Source: Flavobacterium sp. HSC-32F16
GTDB taxonomy: Bacteria; Bacteroidota; Bacteroidia; Flavobacteriales; Flavobacteriaceae
Direction of reading: 5' to 3'
Length of the DNA stretch: 64,000 nucleotides
Assembly (NCBI RefSeq): GCF_024171645.1
Contig: NZ_JALKAC010000006.1
Span: 186,001-250,000 of the forward strand
This document shows positions 1 to 8,351 of the stretch, piece after piece. Below the pieces are notes generated by a model, which saw only the letters and a list, made by a program, of their open reading frames with translations, had not been told where the DNA came from and did no database searches. The number at the start of each line of letters is the position of its first letter. The stretch's first letter is position 1. The translations under genes were made by a program, and so were the position numbers.

Positions 1-1374
1 TATGTTCAGGTGCAAGCAGATGCTGGAATAAAATACGATTCAATTTCGATGCTTTATGAATATTTGCCATTAGATTATCGTGGCGCATTCAAATCTTCGG
101 ATGAACAATTGAATAAAATTTGGGATGTGTCGGCTTACACGATGCATTTAACGTCTCGTGAATTTTTTATAGACGGAATCAAACGTGACCGCTGGGTTTG
201 GTCTGGCGATGCTTATCAAAGTTATTTAATGAATTATTATTTATTCTTTGATTCGGCTTCGGTAGAAAGAACACTTTTAGCCCTTCGTGGAAAAGATCCT
301 GTAACGGCTCACGTAAATATAATAATGGATTATTCACTCTATTGGTTTGTAGGTGTTTACGATTACTACTTACATACGGGCGATACAAAATTCATCAAAA
401 CTTTTTATCCAAGAATGAAATCACTGATGGATTTCTGTTTAGAAAGAAGAAACAAAAATGGATTCTTGGAACCTTTAGAGGGAGACTGGGTTTTTATTGA
501 TTGGGCAGACGGACTTCCAAAAACGGGCGAAGTTAGTTTTGAGCAAATGCTTTTAGCAAGAAGTTTAGAAGCCATGGCCGTAAGTGCTGAAATTGCTGGC
601 AAAACTGAAGACCAAAAACAATATCAAAAATTAGGAGATGATTTAAAAACGAAATTATTTGATGTGTTTTGGGATAAAAAAGAAAACGTGATGAAACACC
701 AGCGTATCGACGGTAAAATGCAAAATATTGTAACCAGATACGCTAATATGTTCGGTATATTTTTCAATTATTTTAATGAAGAACAAAAACAAAGTGTAAA
801 AAACAAAGTGTTACTTAATAAAGATGTTCTTCAAATCACAACTCCATATATGCGTTTTTACGAATTGGAAGCATTGTGTGCGATGGGCGAGCAAGATTAC
901 GTTTTAAAAGAAATGAAAGATTATTGGGGCGGAATGCTGAATGAGGGCGCAACATCTTTTTGGGAAGAATACAATCCGAACAAAAAAGGAAAAGAACATT
1001 TAACAATGTATGGTCGCCCTTATGGAAAAAGCCTTTGCCATGCTTGGGGAGCAAGTCCGATTTATTTATTAGGAAAATATTATTTAGGTGTAAAACCAAC
1101 TGCTCCTGGCTATTCGGAATATGAAATCAAACCAAATCTTGGGGGCTTAAAATGGATAGAAGGAAAAGTGCCAACTCCAAACGGAGAAGTTACAGTGTAT
1201 TGCAGTACCAAAAAGATCAAAGTAAAAGCAGGCGAGGGAGAAGGAAAATTGATTTTTGAAAGTGCCAGCAAACCCAAAACAAATTCAGGAACGATAACGG
1301 AATTATCAAAGAATAAATATCAGTTGATTGTAAAACCGAGTGTGGAGTATAAAGTGAGTTATAAGGCTCTGTGA
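1..1374 (+). CDS. GH78 family alpha-L-rhamnosidase, C-terminal part (5' truncated by window)
   Basis: The frame is open from base 1 (Y-V-Q-V-Q...), so the gene starts upstream and only about 457 residues of the C-terminal half are present. Seen: a helix-rich (alpha/alpha)6 barrel with the segment DGIKRDRWVWSGDAYQS, which occupies the place of the GH78 active-site loop (DCPQRDE..GDA in classical members), and a downstream SFWEEYNP where GH78 enzymes carry their general base. A C-terminal beta-sandwich follows (from about PGYSEYEIKPNLGG). Family knowledge: GH78 enzymes release terminal alpha-L-rhamnose from pectic side chains by inversion. The loop lacks the Glu of the usual RDE motif, which places this copy in a different GH78 subgroup from the two other GH78 genes in the window. 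Cellular location cannot be read because the signal peptide is outside the window. Confidence 0.88.
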   Translation, partial: YVQVQADAGIKYDSISMLYEYLPLDYRGAFKSSDEQLNKIWDVSAYTMHLTSREFFIDGIKRDRWVWSGDAYQSYLMNYYLFFDSASVERTLLALRGKDPVTAHVNIIMDYSLYWFVGVYDYYLHTGDTKFIKTFYPRMKSLMDFCLERRNKNGFLEPLEGDWVFIDWADGLPKTGEVSFEQMLLARSLEAMAVSAEIAGKTEDQKQYQKLGDDLKTKLFDVFWDKKENVMKHQRIDGKMQNIVTRYANMFGIFFNYFNEEQKQSVKNKVLLNKDVLQITTPYMRFYELEALCAMGEQDYVLKEMKDYWGGMLNEGATSFWEEYNPNKKGKEHLTMYGRPYGKSLCHAWGASPIYLLGKYYLGVKPTAPGYSEYEIKPNLGGLKWIEGKVPTPNGEVTVYCSTKKIKVKAGEGEGKLIFESASKPKTNSGTITELSKNKYQLIVKPSVEYKVSYKAL

Positions 1375-1417
1375 GTTATGAGTGATTAGTGATTAGTGTA
1401 TAGTTTAAACGTCTAGT

Positions 1418-1517
1418 TTGTCATTCCGAGGAACGAGGAATCACACTCGTAACCACAAAGATTGTCGACTATTGTTGCGGAATTCCTAGTGTGATTCCTC
1501 CTCCGTCGGAATGACAA
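1418..1517. repeat. REP-like palindromic element, family A copy 1
   Basis: About 100 bp with inverted ends: it opens TTGTCATTCCGAGGAACGAG and closes with TCGGAATGACAA. An inner arm ATTCCTAGTGTGATTCC mirrors GGAATCACACT, and there is a central ACAAAGATTG-like box. The same layout recurs six more times in this window. The closing arm contains an ATG that gives the next gene a spurious early start. Confidence 0.85.
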
Positions 1518-1543
1518 AAAAGTCAATAAAAAATAAAAAACCA

Positions 1544-3217
1544 ATGTTTTCAAAAAGTAAAAAATACAATTTCAAATTAAAAACAGCTTTCTTAATGCTG
1601 TTCATTGTCTGCATTCAAGCCACAGCACAAACCGCATGGAAACCAGCATCATTTGAAATTGTAAAATCCAATTACAAAACTTTCAAAACCACACAATACG
1701 CTCATGTATTTTCAGGAAGCAAACACAATATTGTTCGTTTAGCCCCAGAATTGCAAGGTTTGACTGGAATTGAACTTCCTTTAGATAAATATAAAAACGG
1801 AACTAATTCTCCTTTGCAGTTAAAGTTTAAAGAACCAGTTCAGGTTTTAATTGGAATTTTTCAAGAAAATAATCCAGAATATCTTCAAGCTGATAAACTT
1901 CAAAATGGAAAATTAGTTTTAGAAAATGGAGTAACGATTACAGGTTTACCTTCTGTTAATGTTTATGCAATTTCATTTTCAAAAGGAACACAAACCATAA
2001 ACGTCGGAAAAGGATTATTTGCCGTTTTAGGAGTTGTAAAAGCTTCTGAAAAACTAGAATATAGAAATGCCAATTTTCCAGACGGAAAACTTTGGAATCC
2101 GACATTCATAGTTGAAGGATTTTCAGATGAAAAACCACTTTTCGAAATCATAGGCGGAGAAAATAAACCCGTTATTGATGAAGGAATGTCTGGAACAGAG
2201 GGAATTCAAGGCGGTTTTGAAGGCGGACGTGTGGTAAAAGTCGGTGATACCTATCATATGTTTCCAACGGAAAGAGCAGGAGAAAAAGGCGTTGATTACT
2301 ATTATGATCGTGTAAAAACCAAAATTGGACATTGGACAAGTAAAGATGCCATCCATTGGAAAAGAGAATCTACAATATACCAAGCAAGCGGAACTTATGC
2401 CCTAACCGAAGATGATAACCCGATGAATGATCGTCGTGCTGCAATTTGGTCGTATATGCCGATTTTTAATGAAAAAGCAAACAAATGGTACGGCTATTAT
2501 TTGGCGTATACAGTAAGCAAAGAAATAGAACCAAATCATTCATTTGGAAGAATTTGGCGTTGTGAATCGACAGTTGAAGGAATCGATGGAATCGGCGGAC
2601 CATATAAAGATATGGGAATCATTATGGAACCAGGATTAGATTCTCAGCCTTGGGAAGGACGTCAGGGGGTTGCTTCGTTTTTTCCATACCAAGTAGGCGA
2701 TAAATACTTCGGCTTTTATAGCGGCGCTTATCCGTTTAATTCATGGGCAGATTATCCAAAGAAATCGGGAAAAGGATGGTTTGTGGCTTTGGCCGAATCT
2801 AAAAGTTTAGAAGGGCCTTGGTTAAGAATGAACAAAGGTTTGGAACCCATTAAAACCATGCATCCGCTGTTTGTTGAAAATCCAATAGTTAGCCAGTTAC
2901 CAAACGGAATGTACATCGCTATTTTCGACGGAGGGCCAGACGGTTGGGGACATCATTTACCCAACATGATTGCGTATTCCTTATCAGCAGATGGTGTTAA
3001 TTGGGCAGAAGCACATTATTTACCAATCGAAACTAAAGTGGATAAATGGTGGGATATTATGAGAACACCATTGTGTTTAATTCCCGAAGGAAATGATGTG
3101 TACACAATCGTTTATAATGCAATCGATTTAAAGAAAAGATTTCATCCAACAGGAATGGTAAAAGTAAAATTAAACAAAGACGTGATGGAATCTAAATTAA
3201 AAGAATTGAAAAAATAA
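1544..3217 (+). CDS. Exported five-bladed beta-propeller glycosidase (GH43-like) with N-terminal accessory domain
   Basis: 557 residues from the start chosen here. An in-frame ATG at 1511 lies in the closing arm of a palindromic repeat, whereas the ATG at 1544 directly precedes a good signal peptide (FKLKTAFLMLFIVCIQATAQ). Residues about 45-170 form a beta-rich domain (marked by APELQ at 67). It resembles the C-terminal domain of the GH67/GH115-like protein at 57771. The rest has the alternating W/Y-rich blades of a GH43/GH32-type propeller (for example EGGRVVKVGDTYHMFPTE, DNPMNDRRAAIWSYMP, PNGMYIAIFDGGPDGWG). Inference: a periplasmic exo-glycosidase acting on pectic oligosaccharides. I cannot assign a subfamily or substrate. 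GH143-like or an uncharacterised GH43-clan family are alternatives. Confidence 0.65.
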   Translation: MFSKSKKYNFKLKTAFLMLFIVCIQATAQTAWKPASFEIVKSNYKTFKTTQYAHVFSGSKHNIVRLAPELQGLTGIELPLDKYKNGTNSPLQLKFKEPVQVLIGIFQENNPEYLQADKLQNGKLVLENGVTITGLPSVNVYAISFSKGTQTINVGKGLFAVLGVVKASEKLEYRNANFPDGKLWNPTFIVEGFSDEKPLFEIIGGENKPVIDEGMSGTEGIQGGFEGGRVVKVGDTYHMFPTERAGEKGVDYYYDRVKTKIGHWTSKDAIHWKRESTIYQASGTYALTEDDNPMNDRRAAIWSYMPIFNEKANKWYGYYLAYTVSKEIEPNHSFGRIWRCESTVEGIDGIGGPYKDMGIIMEPGLDSQPWEGRQGVASFFPYQVGDKYFGFYSGAYPFNSWADYPKKSGKGWFVALAESKSLEGPWLRMNKGLEPIKTMHPLFVENPIVSQLPNGMYIAIFDGGPDGWGHHLPNMIAYSLSADGVNWAEAHYLPIETKVDKWWDIMRTPLCLIPEGNDVYTIVYNAIDLKKRFHPTGMVKVKLNKDVMESKLKELKK

Positions 3218-3303
3218 TTTCACGCAGATTTTGCAGATTTAAGCAGATTATTAATTGATTTTTATCTGCGTCCATCAGCTAAAATCTGCAAAATCTGCGT
3301 GAA
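3218..3303. repeat. Imperfect inverted repeat, CACGCAGATT family (C1)
   Basis: TTTCACGCAGATTTTGCAGA at the left is mirrored by AAAATCTGCGTGAAA at the right, with further AGCAGATT/TCTGC units between. Similar repeats lie at 35760-35960, 51467-51590 and 57572-57737. It fills the gap between two propeller genes and probably forms a long hairpin in the transcript. Confidence 0.75.
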
Positions 3304-3358
3304 ACAAAAAATAAAAAAACTTAGAGCCTTAGCGCCTTCGTGGCAAAAAAACATAAAA

Positions 3359-4483
3359 ATGAAAATTAAATACCTAATTCTAACCATTTCAGCACTTGTC
3401 ATAACAGGTTGTGCAACTAAATACAAGAAAAGAGAAATTACCGACAGCGTAATGCAGGAGATTTACGAAGAAATCAAAACGCCTTACAAATACGGTTTGG
3501 TGATGGTTCCTACCGACAACTCATATAAAATGGACTGTCCGAGTGTATTTAGAAAAGACGGTAAATGGTATATGACGTATTTAATTTACGACGGAAGAGG
3601 TTATGAAACTTGGCTTGCAGAAAGCGAAAATCTTTTAGATTGGAAATATCTGGGAAAAGTAATGTCTTTCTCAGAAAATGAAAAGCATTGGGATGTCAAC
3701 CAAAAAGCAGGATATATTTCGTTGCAAGATCCAACTTGGGGCGGAAGTTACGAATGGGAAAAATACGATGATAAATACTGGATGAGCTATTTTGGCGGAG
3801 ACAGTAAAGGTTACGAAGCAGGTGTTTTGTCTATCGGAATGGCGTACACCAAAGAAGCGCCAACAAAACCGTACGAATTTCAAAGATTAGAAAATCCTGT
3901 TTTGACTCCAAAAGACAAAGATGCAAGATGGTGGGACAATAGTACGATGTACAAAAACAGTGTGATTCGTGATAAAGATAAAGTTACGGGACACAATTTT
4001 ATCATGTATTATAATGCCCGTGGCGATAGTATAAATCCTGCTAAAGGTGCAGAACGTATTGCTATGGCAGTATCAAACGATATGAAAGAGTGGAAGCGTT
4101 ATGGAGATAAACCATTAATTAATCATCATAAAGGAATTTCGGGTGATGCTTATATTCAGCGTATTAATGATACTTGGGTGATGTTCTATTTTGGAGCTTT
4201 TTGGACGGGTTGGAATCAAGGTGCATTTAACCGTTTTGCCGTTTCGAATGATTTAGTAAACTGGACCGACTGGAAAGGCGACGATTTAGTTAAATCCTCT
4301 GAATCTTACGATGATATGTTTGCACATAAATCATTTGTCGTAAAGCACGACGGAGTAGTTTATCATTTTTACTGCGCCGTTAACAAAGCAGAACAGAGAG
4401 GAATTGCAATTGCAACTTCTAAAGATCTAGGAAAAAGCAAATTGAATTTTGTGGCACCGCCGGAGAAAAAGAAGAAGAATTAA
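3359..4483 (+). CDS. Five-bladed beta-propeller lipoprotein, GH43-like glycosidase
   Basis: 374 residues. The start at 3359 gives a clean lipoprotein signal (MKIKYLILTISALVITGC, lipidated Cys18), while an upstream in-frame start at 3299 lies in the repeat arm. Residues after the Cys (ATKYKKRE) are not acidic, so it is probably kept on the periplasmic side. Propeller motifs visible: MDCPSVFRKDGKWYMTY, SLQDPTWGGSYEW, GDAYIQRINDTWVMFYFGAF and a late DDMFAHKSFVVKHDGVVYHFY. The DCPSVF and DP motifs resemble the catalytic Asp settings of GH43/GH117-like propellers. Substrate unknown; context suggests a sugar in a branched pectin. It is followed by a 235-bp gap full of repeats. Confidence 0.65.
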   Translation: MKIKYLILTISALVITGCATKYKKREITDSVMQEIYEEIKTPYKYGLVMVPTDNSYKMDCPSVFRKDGKWYMTYLIYDGRGYETWLAESENLLDWKYLGKVMSFSENEKHWDVNQKAGYISLQDPTWGGSYEWEKYDDKYWMSYFGGDSKGYEAGVLSIGMAYTKEAPTKPYEFQRLENPVLTPKDKDARWWDNSTMYKNSVIRDKDKVTGHNFIMYYNARGDSINPAKGAERIAMAVSNDMKEWKRYGDKPLINHHKGISGDAYIQRINDTWVMFYFGAFWTGWNQGAFNRFAVSNDLVNWTDWKGDDLVKSSESYDDMFAHKSFVVKHDGVVYHFYCAVNKAEQRGIAIATSKDLGKSKLNFVAPPEKKKKN

Positions 4484-4487
4484 GAGC

Positions 4488-4511
4488 AAAGTACAAAGTA
4501 CAAAGTACAAA
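4488..4511. repeat. Heptanucleotide tandem repeat AAAGTAC x3.5
   Basis: Three complete AAAGTAC units followed by AAAG, directly after the stop codon of the propeller gene. Another 7-bp-period array with a different unit follows the stop of the next gene. Confidence 0.8.
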
Positions 4512-4533
4512 GAATTAAGATACAGTACGTTTT

Positions 4534-4566
4534 AAACCTGACAGGTTTTTAAAACCTGTCAGGTTT
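4534..4566. repeat. Perfect palindrome, AGGTTTT/AAAACCT family (B1)
   Basis: AAACCTGACAGGTTTT is followed by its mirror TAAAACCTGTCAGGTTT. It can form a strong hairpin with almost no loop. About ten variants of this 26-33 nt palindrome occur between genes in the window. A transcription-attenuation or REP role is possible, but no T-tract follows it. Confidence 0.8.
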
Positions 4567-4594
4567 AATTACATAAAATAAATAAAGACACAGT

Positions 4595-4699
4595 TTGTCA
4601 TTTCGACGAAGGAGAAATCTCCACAAGTAGCTTCGCACAGGATGGCTACCAATCTTTGTAGAATATCGCGCGAAGATTTCTCATTCCTCGAAATGACAA
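4595..4699. repeat. REP-like palindromic element, family A copy 2
   Basis: It opens TTGTCATTTCGACGAAGGAG and closes CCTCGAAATGACAA, with a central AATCTTTGTAGAAT box. Same organisation and length as the other family A copies. It ends 19 bp before the GH2 start codon, so it would be part of the leader of that gene if transcribed through. Confidence 0.85.
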
Positions 4700-4718
4700 A
4701 AAAACTAAAAATAAAATA

Positions 4719-7700
4719 ATGTTTCAGTCAATTCAAAATAATAACTTTTCAAGGTTTCGATTTTCGATACCAACATCGGTATTCACATTTGTCATCTTAC
4801 TTCTAACAACTTACACTCAGGCTCAATCCGTTACGGGAGAACCTGCGGGAATTCCAGAATTACATAAAAAATACGAATTCGCTCCGTGGGAAGATCCAAC
4901 GGTTACAAGCATCAACAGACAACCTTCGAGAGCAACAGCTTATTCGTATACGTCTGTTGAAGATGCATTAAAAGGAGACAGAACCAAAAGCCGAATCCAG
5001 ATGTTAAACGGCGATTGGGATTTTAAATACGCTGTAAACCAAAAAGAAGCTTCAAAGGATTTTTATCAAAACAAAGTATCTGGTTGGGATAAAATCGAAG
5101 TGCCTTCCAACTGGGAAATGAAAGGATACGATAATCCAATTTACAAAAGTGCTGTTTACCCGTTTCGACCAATAAATCCGCCTTATATCCCTAAAGATTA
5201 TAACGGAGTTGGTTCTTACCAAAGAAGTTTTACCGTGCCAGAAAATTGGAAAGAGATGACCGTGACTTTGCATTTCGGAGCCGTAAGTTCAGGTTTTGAG
5301 GTTTGGTTAAACGGAGAATTTTTAGGTTATGGAGAAGACAGCTTTCTGCCATCAGAATTTGATATTACGCCTTATTTAAAAGCAGGAGAAAATATTGTTT
5401 CTGTTCGTGTAATCCGTTGGACAGATGGTTCTTATTTAGAAGATCAGGATCACTGGCGCATGAGTGGCATCCAGCGTGAAGTTTTCATTATGGCGGAACC
5501 AAAACTGCGCATTCAGGATTTCTTTGTTCAAACGAAATTAGACAAACAATACACAGATGCAATTTTTAAACTGCGTCCGAAAGTTGAAAATTTGACAGGA
5601 GAAAAAATCAAAGACTATACGATGAATGTTCAATTGTACGATGCCAATAATACGGCAATGTTCAAAGAACCGCTTCAAAGACCTGTGATTGATTTAATCA
5701 ACGAAAGTTATCCTCGTTTGGATAATGTACGTTTCGGATTCTTTCAGGAAACCATTAAAAATCCAAAAAAATGGAGTTCAGAAGAACCGAATTTATATAC
5801 GATGGTCATTTCGATAAAAGATAAAAACGGCAATGTTACCGAAGCGAAAAGCTGTAAAGTTGGTTTTCGTTCAATTGAATTTTCCAAAGAAAACGGAAAA
5901 ATGCTCATCAACGGAAAAGAAACTTACGTTTATGGCGTAAACCGTCACGACCATCATCCCACAAGAGGAAAAGCGGTCACAAGAGAAGATATCAAACAAG
6001 ATATTACTACGATTAAAAAGTTCAATTTCAACTTTATACGTACAAGCCATTATCCAAACGACCCTTATTTCTACGAATTATGCGATCAATATGGTATTAT
6101 GGTAATGGACGAAGCGAATCAGGAAACTCACGGAATTGGCGGGAAATTAAGCAACGATCCTCTTTGGACAAATGCTTATATGGAACGAATGATTCGAATG
6201 GTTGAAAGAGACAAAAACCATCCATCGGTTGTCATGTGGAGTTTAGGTAACGAAGGCGGAAAAGGCCCAAATCATTCGGCAATGTCGGGCTGGGTTCACG
6301 ATTTCGACATTACACGTCCCGTACATTACGAACCAGCGCAGGGAAATGCAAAATTAGATGGATACATCGATCCGCTTGATCCTAGATATCCAAAAACAAT
6401 CGATCATGCATATCGATTCGAAAATCCGCAAGATGATTCGTATGTTGATATGGTCAGCCGTTTTTATCCGGGTGTTTTCACACCGAAATTTTTAGTCGAT
6501 CAAAAGAAAGATACAAGACCAATCATTTTCGTTGAATATTCTCATGCGATGGGGAATTCAGTTGGAAACCTAAAAGAATTATGGGATGAATTCCGCTCAC
6601 TTCCAAGAGTGATTGGAGGTTGTATCTGGGAATTTAAAGATCAGGGATTAGTAAAATTTGATTCCAGATCTGGTCAGAATTATTTTGCTCACGGAGGAGA
6701 TTTTGGCGAAAAATACCATGATGGAAACTTCAATACAAAAGGAATTGTAGATTCTAACGGAAAACCAAAAGGTTCTATTTTTGAGAATAAATGGGTGTAT
6801 CAGCCAGCGGTTTCGACTTTAAACGGAAATCAGTTAGAAATCAAAAATCGTCAATCGGTTAAATCATTAGAGGGTTACATTCCCGTTTTAAAAGTGTTGG
6901 AAAACGGAAACGTAATCAAAACTCAGATTTTAAAACCATTTAAAGTAGAAGCAGGACAATCAACAACATTAGATATCAGTTCTTATCTTCCAAAAATGAA
7001 AGCAGATGCTGAATATATTTTAAATATAGAATTCCAGCTTTCAAAGGATGAATTATGGGCTTCAAAAGGTTACGCTGTCGCGGAAGATCAGTTTATATTG
7101 AAAAAGAAAGAAGCCGTTTCTCCAGAATTTAAAAAAGAAATTTTAAACGTTTCTGAATCCGATTCCGATTTCAAAATCAAAGGAAAAGCTTTTGATATTA
7201 CAATTGGAAAAACAAACGGAGCTTTGAGTTCTTATATTTTTAACGGAGAAGAACAAGTTTTTGCACCGCTATTGCCAAACTTCGTAAGACCACTTACCGA
7301 CAACGATAAACGTGGATGGAAATCGCAAAAGTTGTTGAAACAATGGTACAAAGCAAAACCAAAATTGGTTAACATTTCAATTGATAAATCAGCTTCTGAA
7401 ATTAAAATAACAAGCGATTACGAAGTTATAAAAGATAGTGCGAGCGTAAAAGTGATCTATAATATTTTACCAAACGGATTAATAAAAGTAGATTACAGTT
7501 TAAAAGCATCAAACAAATTACCGAACATTCCAAAAATCGGAATGCAGATGGGAGTTCAAAGAAAATTCGATCAGATTTCATGGTACGGAAAAGGGGAATT
7601 AGAAAATTACAGTGATAGAAGTTTTGGTTCGTTTGTTGGGAAATATTCACTTCCAATTAATGACTTTATCGAACATTACCCAAAACCGCAGGAAAACGGA

Positions 7701-8045
7701 AACAGATGTGATGTAAGATGGATGGCACTGAGCACTCCGCAGAAAAACAAAGGATTTTTAGTAGTAAACGATTCAAAAGTTTTAAGCATGAGCGCATGGC
7801 CATACACACAGGAAAATTTAAGTTCTGCAAGTCATACATACGATTTGAAAGATCCAGGATTTTTAACAGTAAACATAGATTTAATTCAAATGGGAGTAGG
7901 AGGAAATGATAGTTGGACCATTGTTGCACAGCCATTAGAACAATATCAAATTAAGTCAGGAGATTATCAATATAGTTTTTATTTGACGCCTTTCAACGGA
8001 TCGAAGAATGAATTGGAAAATAGTTTGAAGAAGTTTAAATATTAG
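4719..8045 (+). CDS. GH2 beta-galactosidase (LacZ type)
   Basis: 1108 residues, the usual length for LacZ-type enzymes with a C-terminal beta-galactosidase small-chain domain. An N-terminal signal (hydrophobic stretch near residues 20-35 ending TYTQAQ) implies export. Domains in order: jelly-roll sugar-binding domain (about 90-270, with AVSSGFEVWLNGEFLGYGED), Ig-like domain, TIM barrel (about 390-680), second Ig domain, and large C-terminal beta-sandwich (about 830-1108, with FVRPLTDNDKRGWKSQ). Acid/base E512 lies in SLGNEGG and nucleophile E606 in FVEYSHAMGNS, both intact. Family knowledge: retaining hydrolysis of terminal beta-galactosides; some GH2 members act on beta-glucuronide or beta-arabinoside, but the DNDKR motif and small-chain domain favour beta-galactosidase. 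Probably removes galactose from pectic side chains. Confidence 0.93.
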   Translation: MFQSIQNNNFSRFRFSIPTSVFTFVILLLTTYTQAQSVTGEPAGIPELHKKYEFAPWEDPTVTSINRQPSRATAYSYTSVEDALKGDRTKSRIQMLNGDWDFKYAVNQKEASKDFYQNKVSGWDKIEVPSNWEMKGYDNPIYKSAVYPFRPINPPYIPKDYNGVGSYQRSFTVPENWKEMTVTLHFGAVSSGFEVWLNGEFLGYGEDSFLPSEFDITPYLKAGENIVSVRVIRWTDGSYLEDQDHWRMSGIQREVFIMAEPKLRIQDFFVQTKLDKQYTDAIFKLRPKVENLTGEKIKDYTMNVQLYDANNTAMFKEPLQRPVIDLINESYPRLDNVRFGFFQETIKNPKKWSSEEPNLYTMVISIKDKNGNVTEAKSCKVGFRSIEFSKENGKMLINGKETYVYGVNRHDHHPTRGKAVTREDIKQDITTIKKFNFNFIRTSHYPNDPYFYELCDQYGIMVMDEANQETHGIGGKLSNDPLWTNAYMERMIRMVERDKNHPSVVMWSLGNEGGKGPNHSAMSGWVHDFDITRPVHYEPAQGNAKLDGYIDPLDPRYPKTIDHAYRFENPQDDSYVDMVSRFYPGVFTPKFLVDQKKDTRPIIFVEYSHAMGNSVGNLKELWDEFRSLPRVIGGCIWEFKDQGLVKFDSRSGQNYFAHGGDFGEKYHDGNFNTKGIVDSNGKPKGSIFENKWVYQPAVSTLNGNQLEIKNRQSVKSLEGYIPVLKVLENGNVIKTQILKPFKVEAGQSTTLDISSYLPKMKADAEYILNIEFQLSKDELWASKGYAVAEDQFILKKKEAVSPEFKKEILNVSESDSDFKIKGKAFDITIGKTNGALSSYIFNGEEQVFAPLLPNFVRPLTDNDKRGWKSQKLLKQWYKAKPKLVNISIDKSASEIKITSDYEVIKDSASVKVIYNILPNGLIKVDYSLKASNKLPNIPKIGMQMGVQRKFDQISWYGKGELENYSDRSFGSFVGKYSLPINDFIEHYPKPQENGNRCDVRWMALSTPQKNKGFLVVNDSKVLSMSAWPYTQENLSSASHTYDLKDPGFLTVNIDLIQMGVGGNDSWTIVAQPLEQYQIKSGDYQYSFYLTPFNGSKNELENSLKKFKY

Positions 8046-8107
8046 ATAATTGATAATTGATAATTGATAATTGATAATTGATAATTGATAATTGATAATT
8101 GATAATT
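8045..8107. repeat. Nine perfect tandem copies of GATAATT
   Basis: A 63-bp perfect 7-bp repeat beginning at the last base of the GH2 stop codon. Being perfect, it should be prone to copy-number change by slippage. It lies outside coding sequence, so it cannot shift a frame, but it would change the distance between the two flanking genes. Confidence 0.95.
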
Positions 8108-8140
8108 TTAAAATTAAGAACTAAAAGTTTAAGGTACAGT

Positions 8141-8280
8141 TTGTCATTTCGAGGAACGAGAAATCACACAAGAAATTCGACAAAGATTATGAAACATAGC
8201 CCGAGGTTTCAACCTCGGGAAACGTATGTTGAAATCCCGTTACGTCCCAATGGTTGAAACCATTGGCTATGTTTATAATA
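8141..8280. repeat. Partial family A element joined to a second palindromic repeat
   Basis: 8141-8190 is the left half of a family A element (TTGTCATTTCGAGGAACGAG, then the ACAAAGATTATG box). Its right arm is missing. From about 8196 a different unit replaces it, with hairpins CCCGAGGTTTCAACCTCGGG and CCAATGGTTGAAACCATTGG, bounded by ACATAGCC and GGCTATGTT. It looks like one repeat inserted into, or recombined with, another. Confidence 0.7.
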
Positions 8281-8294
8281 ACAAATAATATATC

Positions 8295-8327
8295 AAACCC
8301 GACAGGTTTCAAAAACCTGTTGGGTTT
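8295..8327. repeat. Palindrome, AGGTTT family (B2)
   Basis: AAACCCGACAGGTTT and AAACCTGTTGGGTTT face each other across a CA centre. Near-perfect hairpin 24 bp before the GH106 start codon. Confidence 0.75.
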
Positions 8328-8351
8328 ACAAACGAAATAAAACAAAGAATA

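Noticed and set aside
1511..1543. Longer start for the propeller gene (also 3299, 18557, 29937, 35923 and 39386 for other genes)
   Set aside because: These in-frame ATGs lie in palindromic repeat DNA and put 10-23 non-signal residues before a good signal peptide; the downstream ATG was chosen each time.
7718..7909. 63-residue plus-strand reading frame inside the GH2 gene, and many reverse-strand frames inside other genes
   Set aside because: All overlap well-supported enzyme genes in another frame and show no domain or signal of their own.
8045..8107. CRISPR array
   Set aside because: Perfect 7-bp tandem units without spacers; no cas genes in the window.
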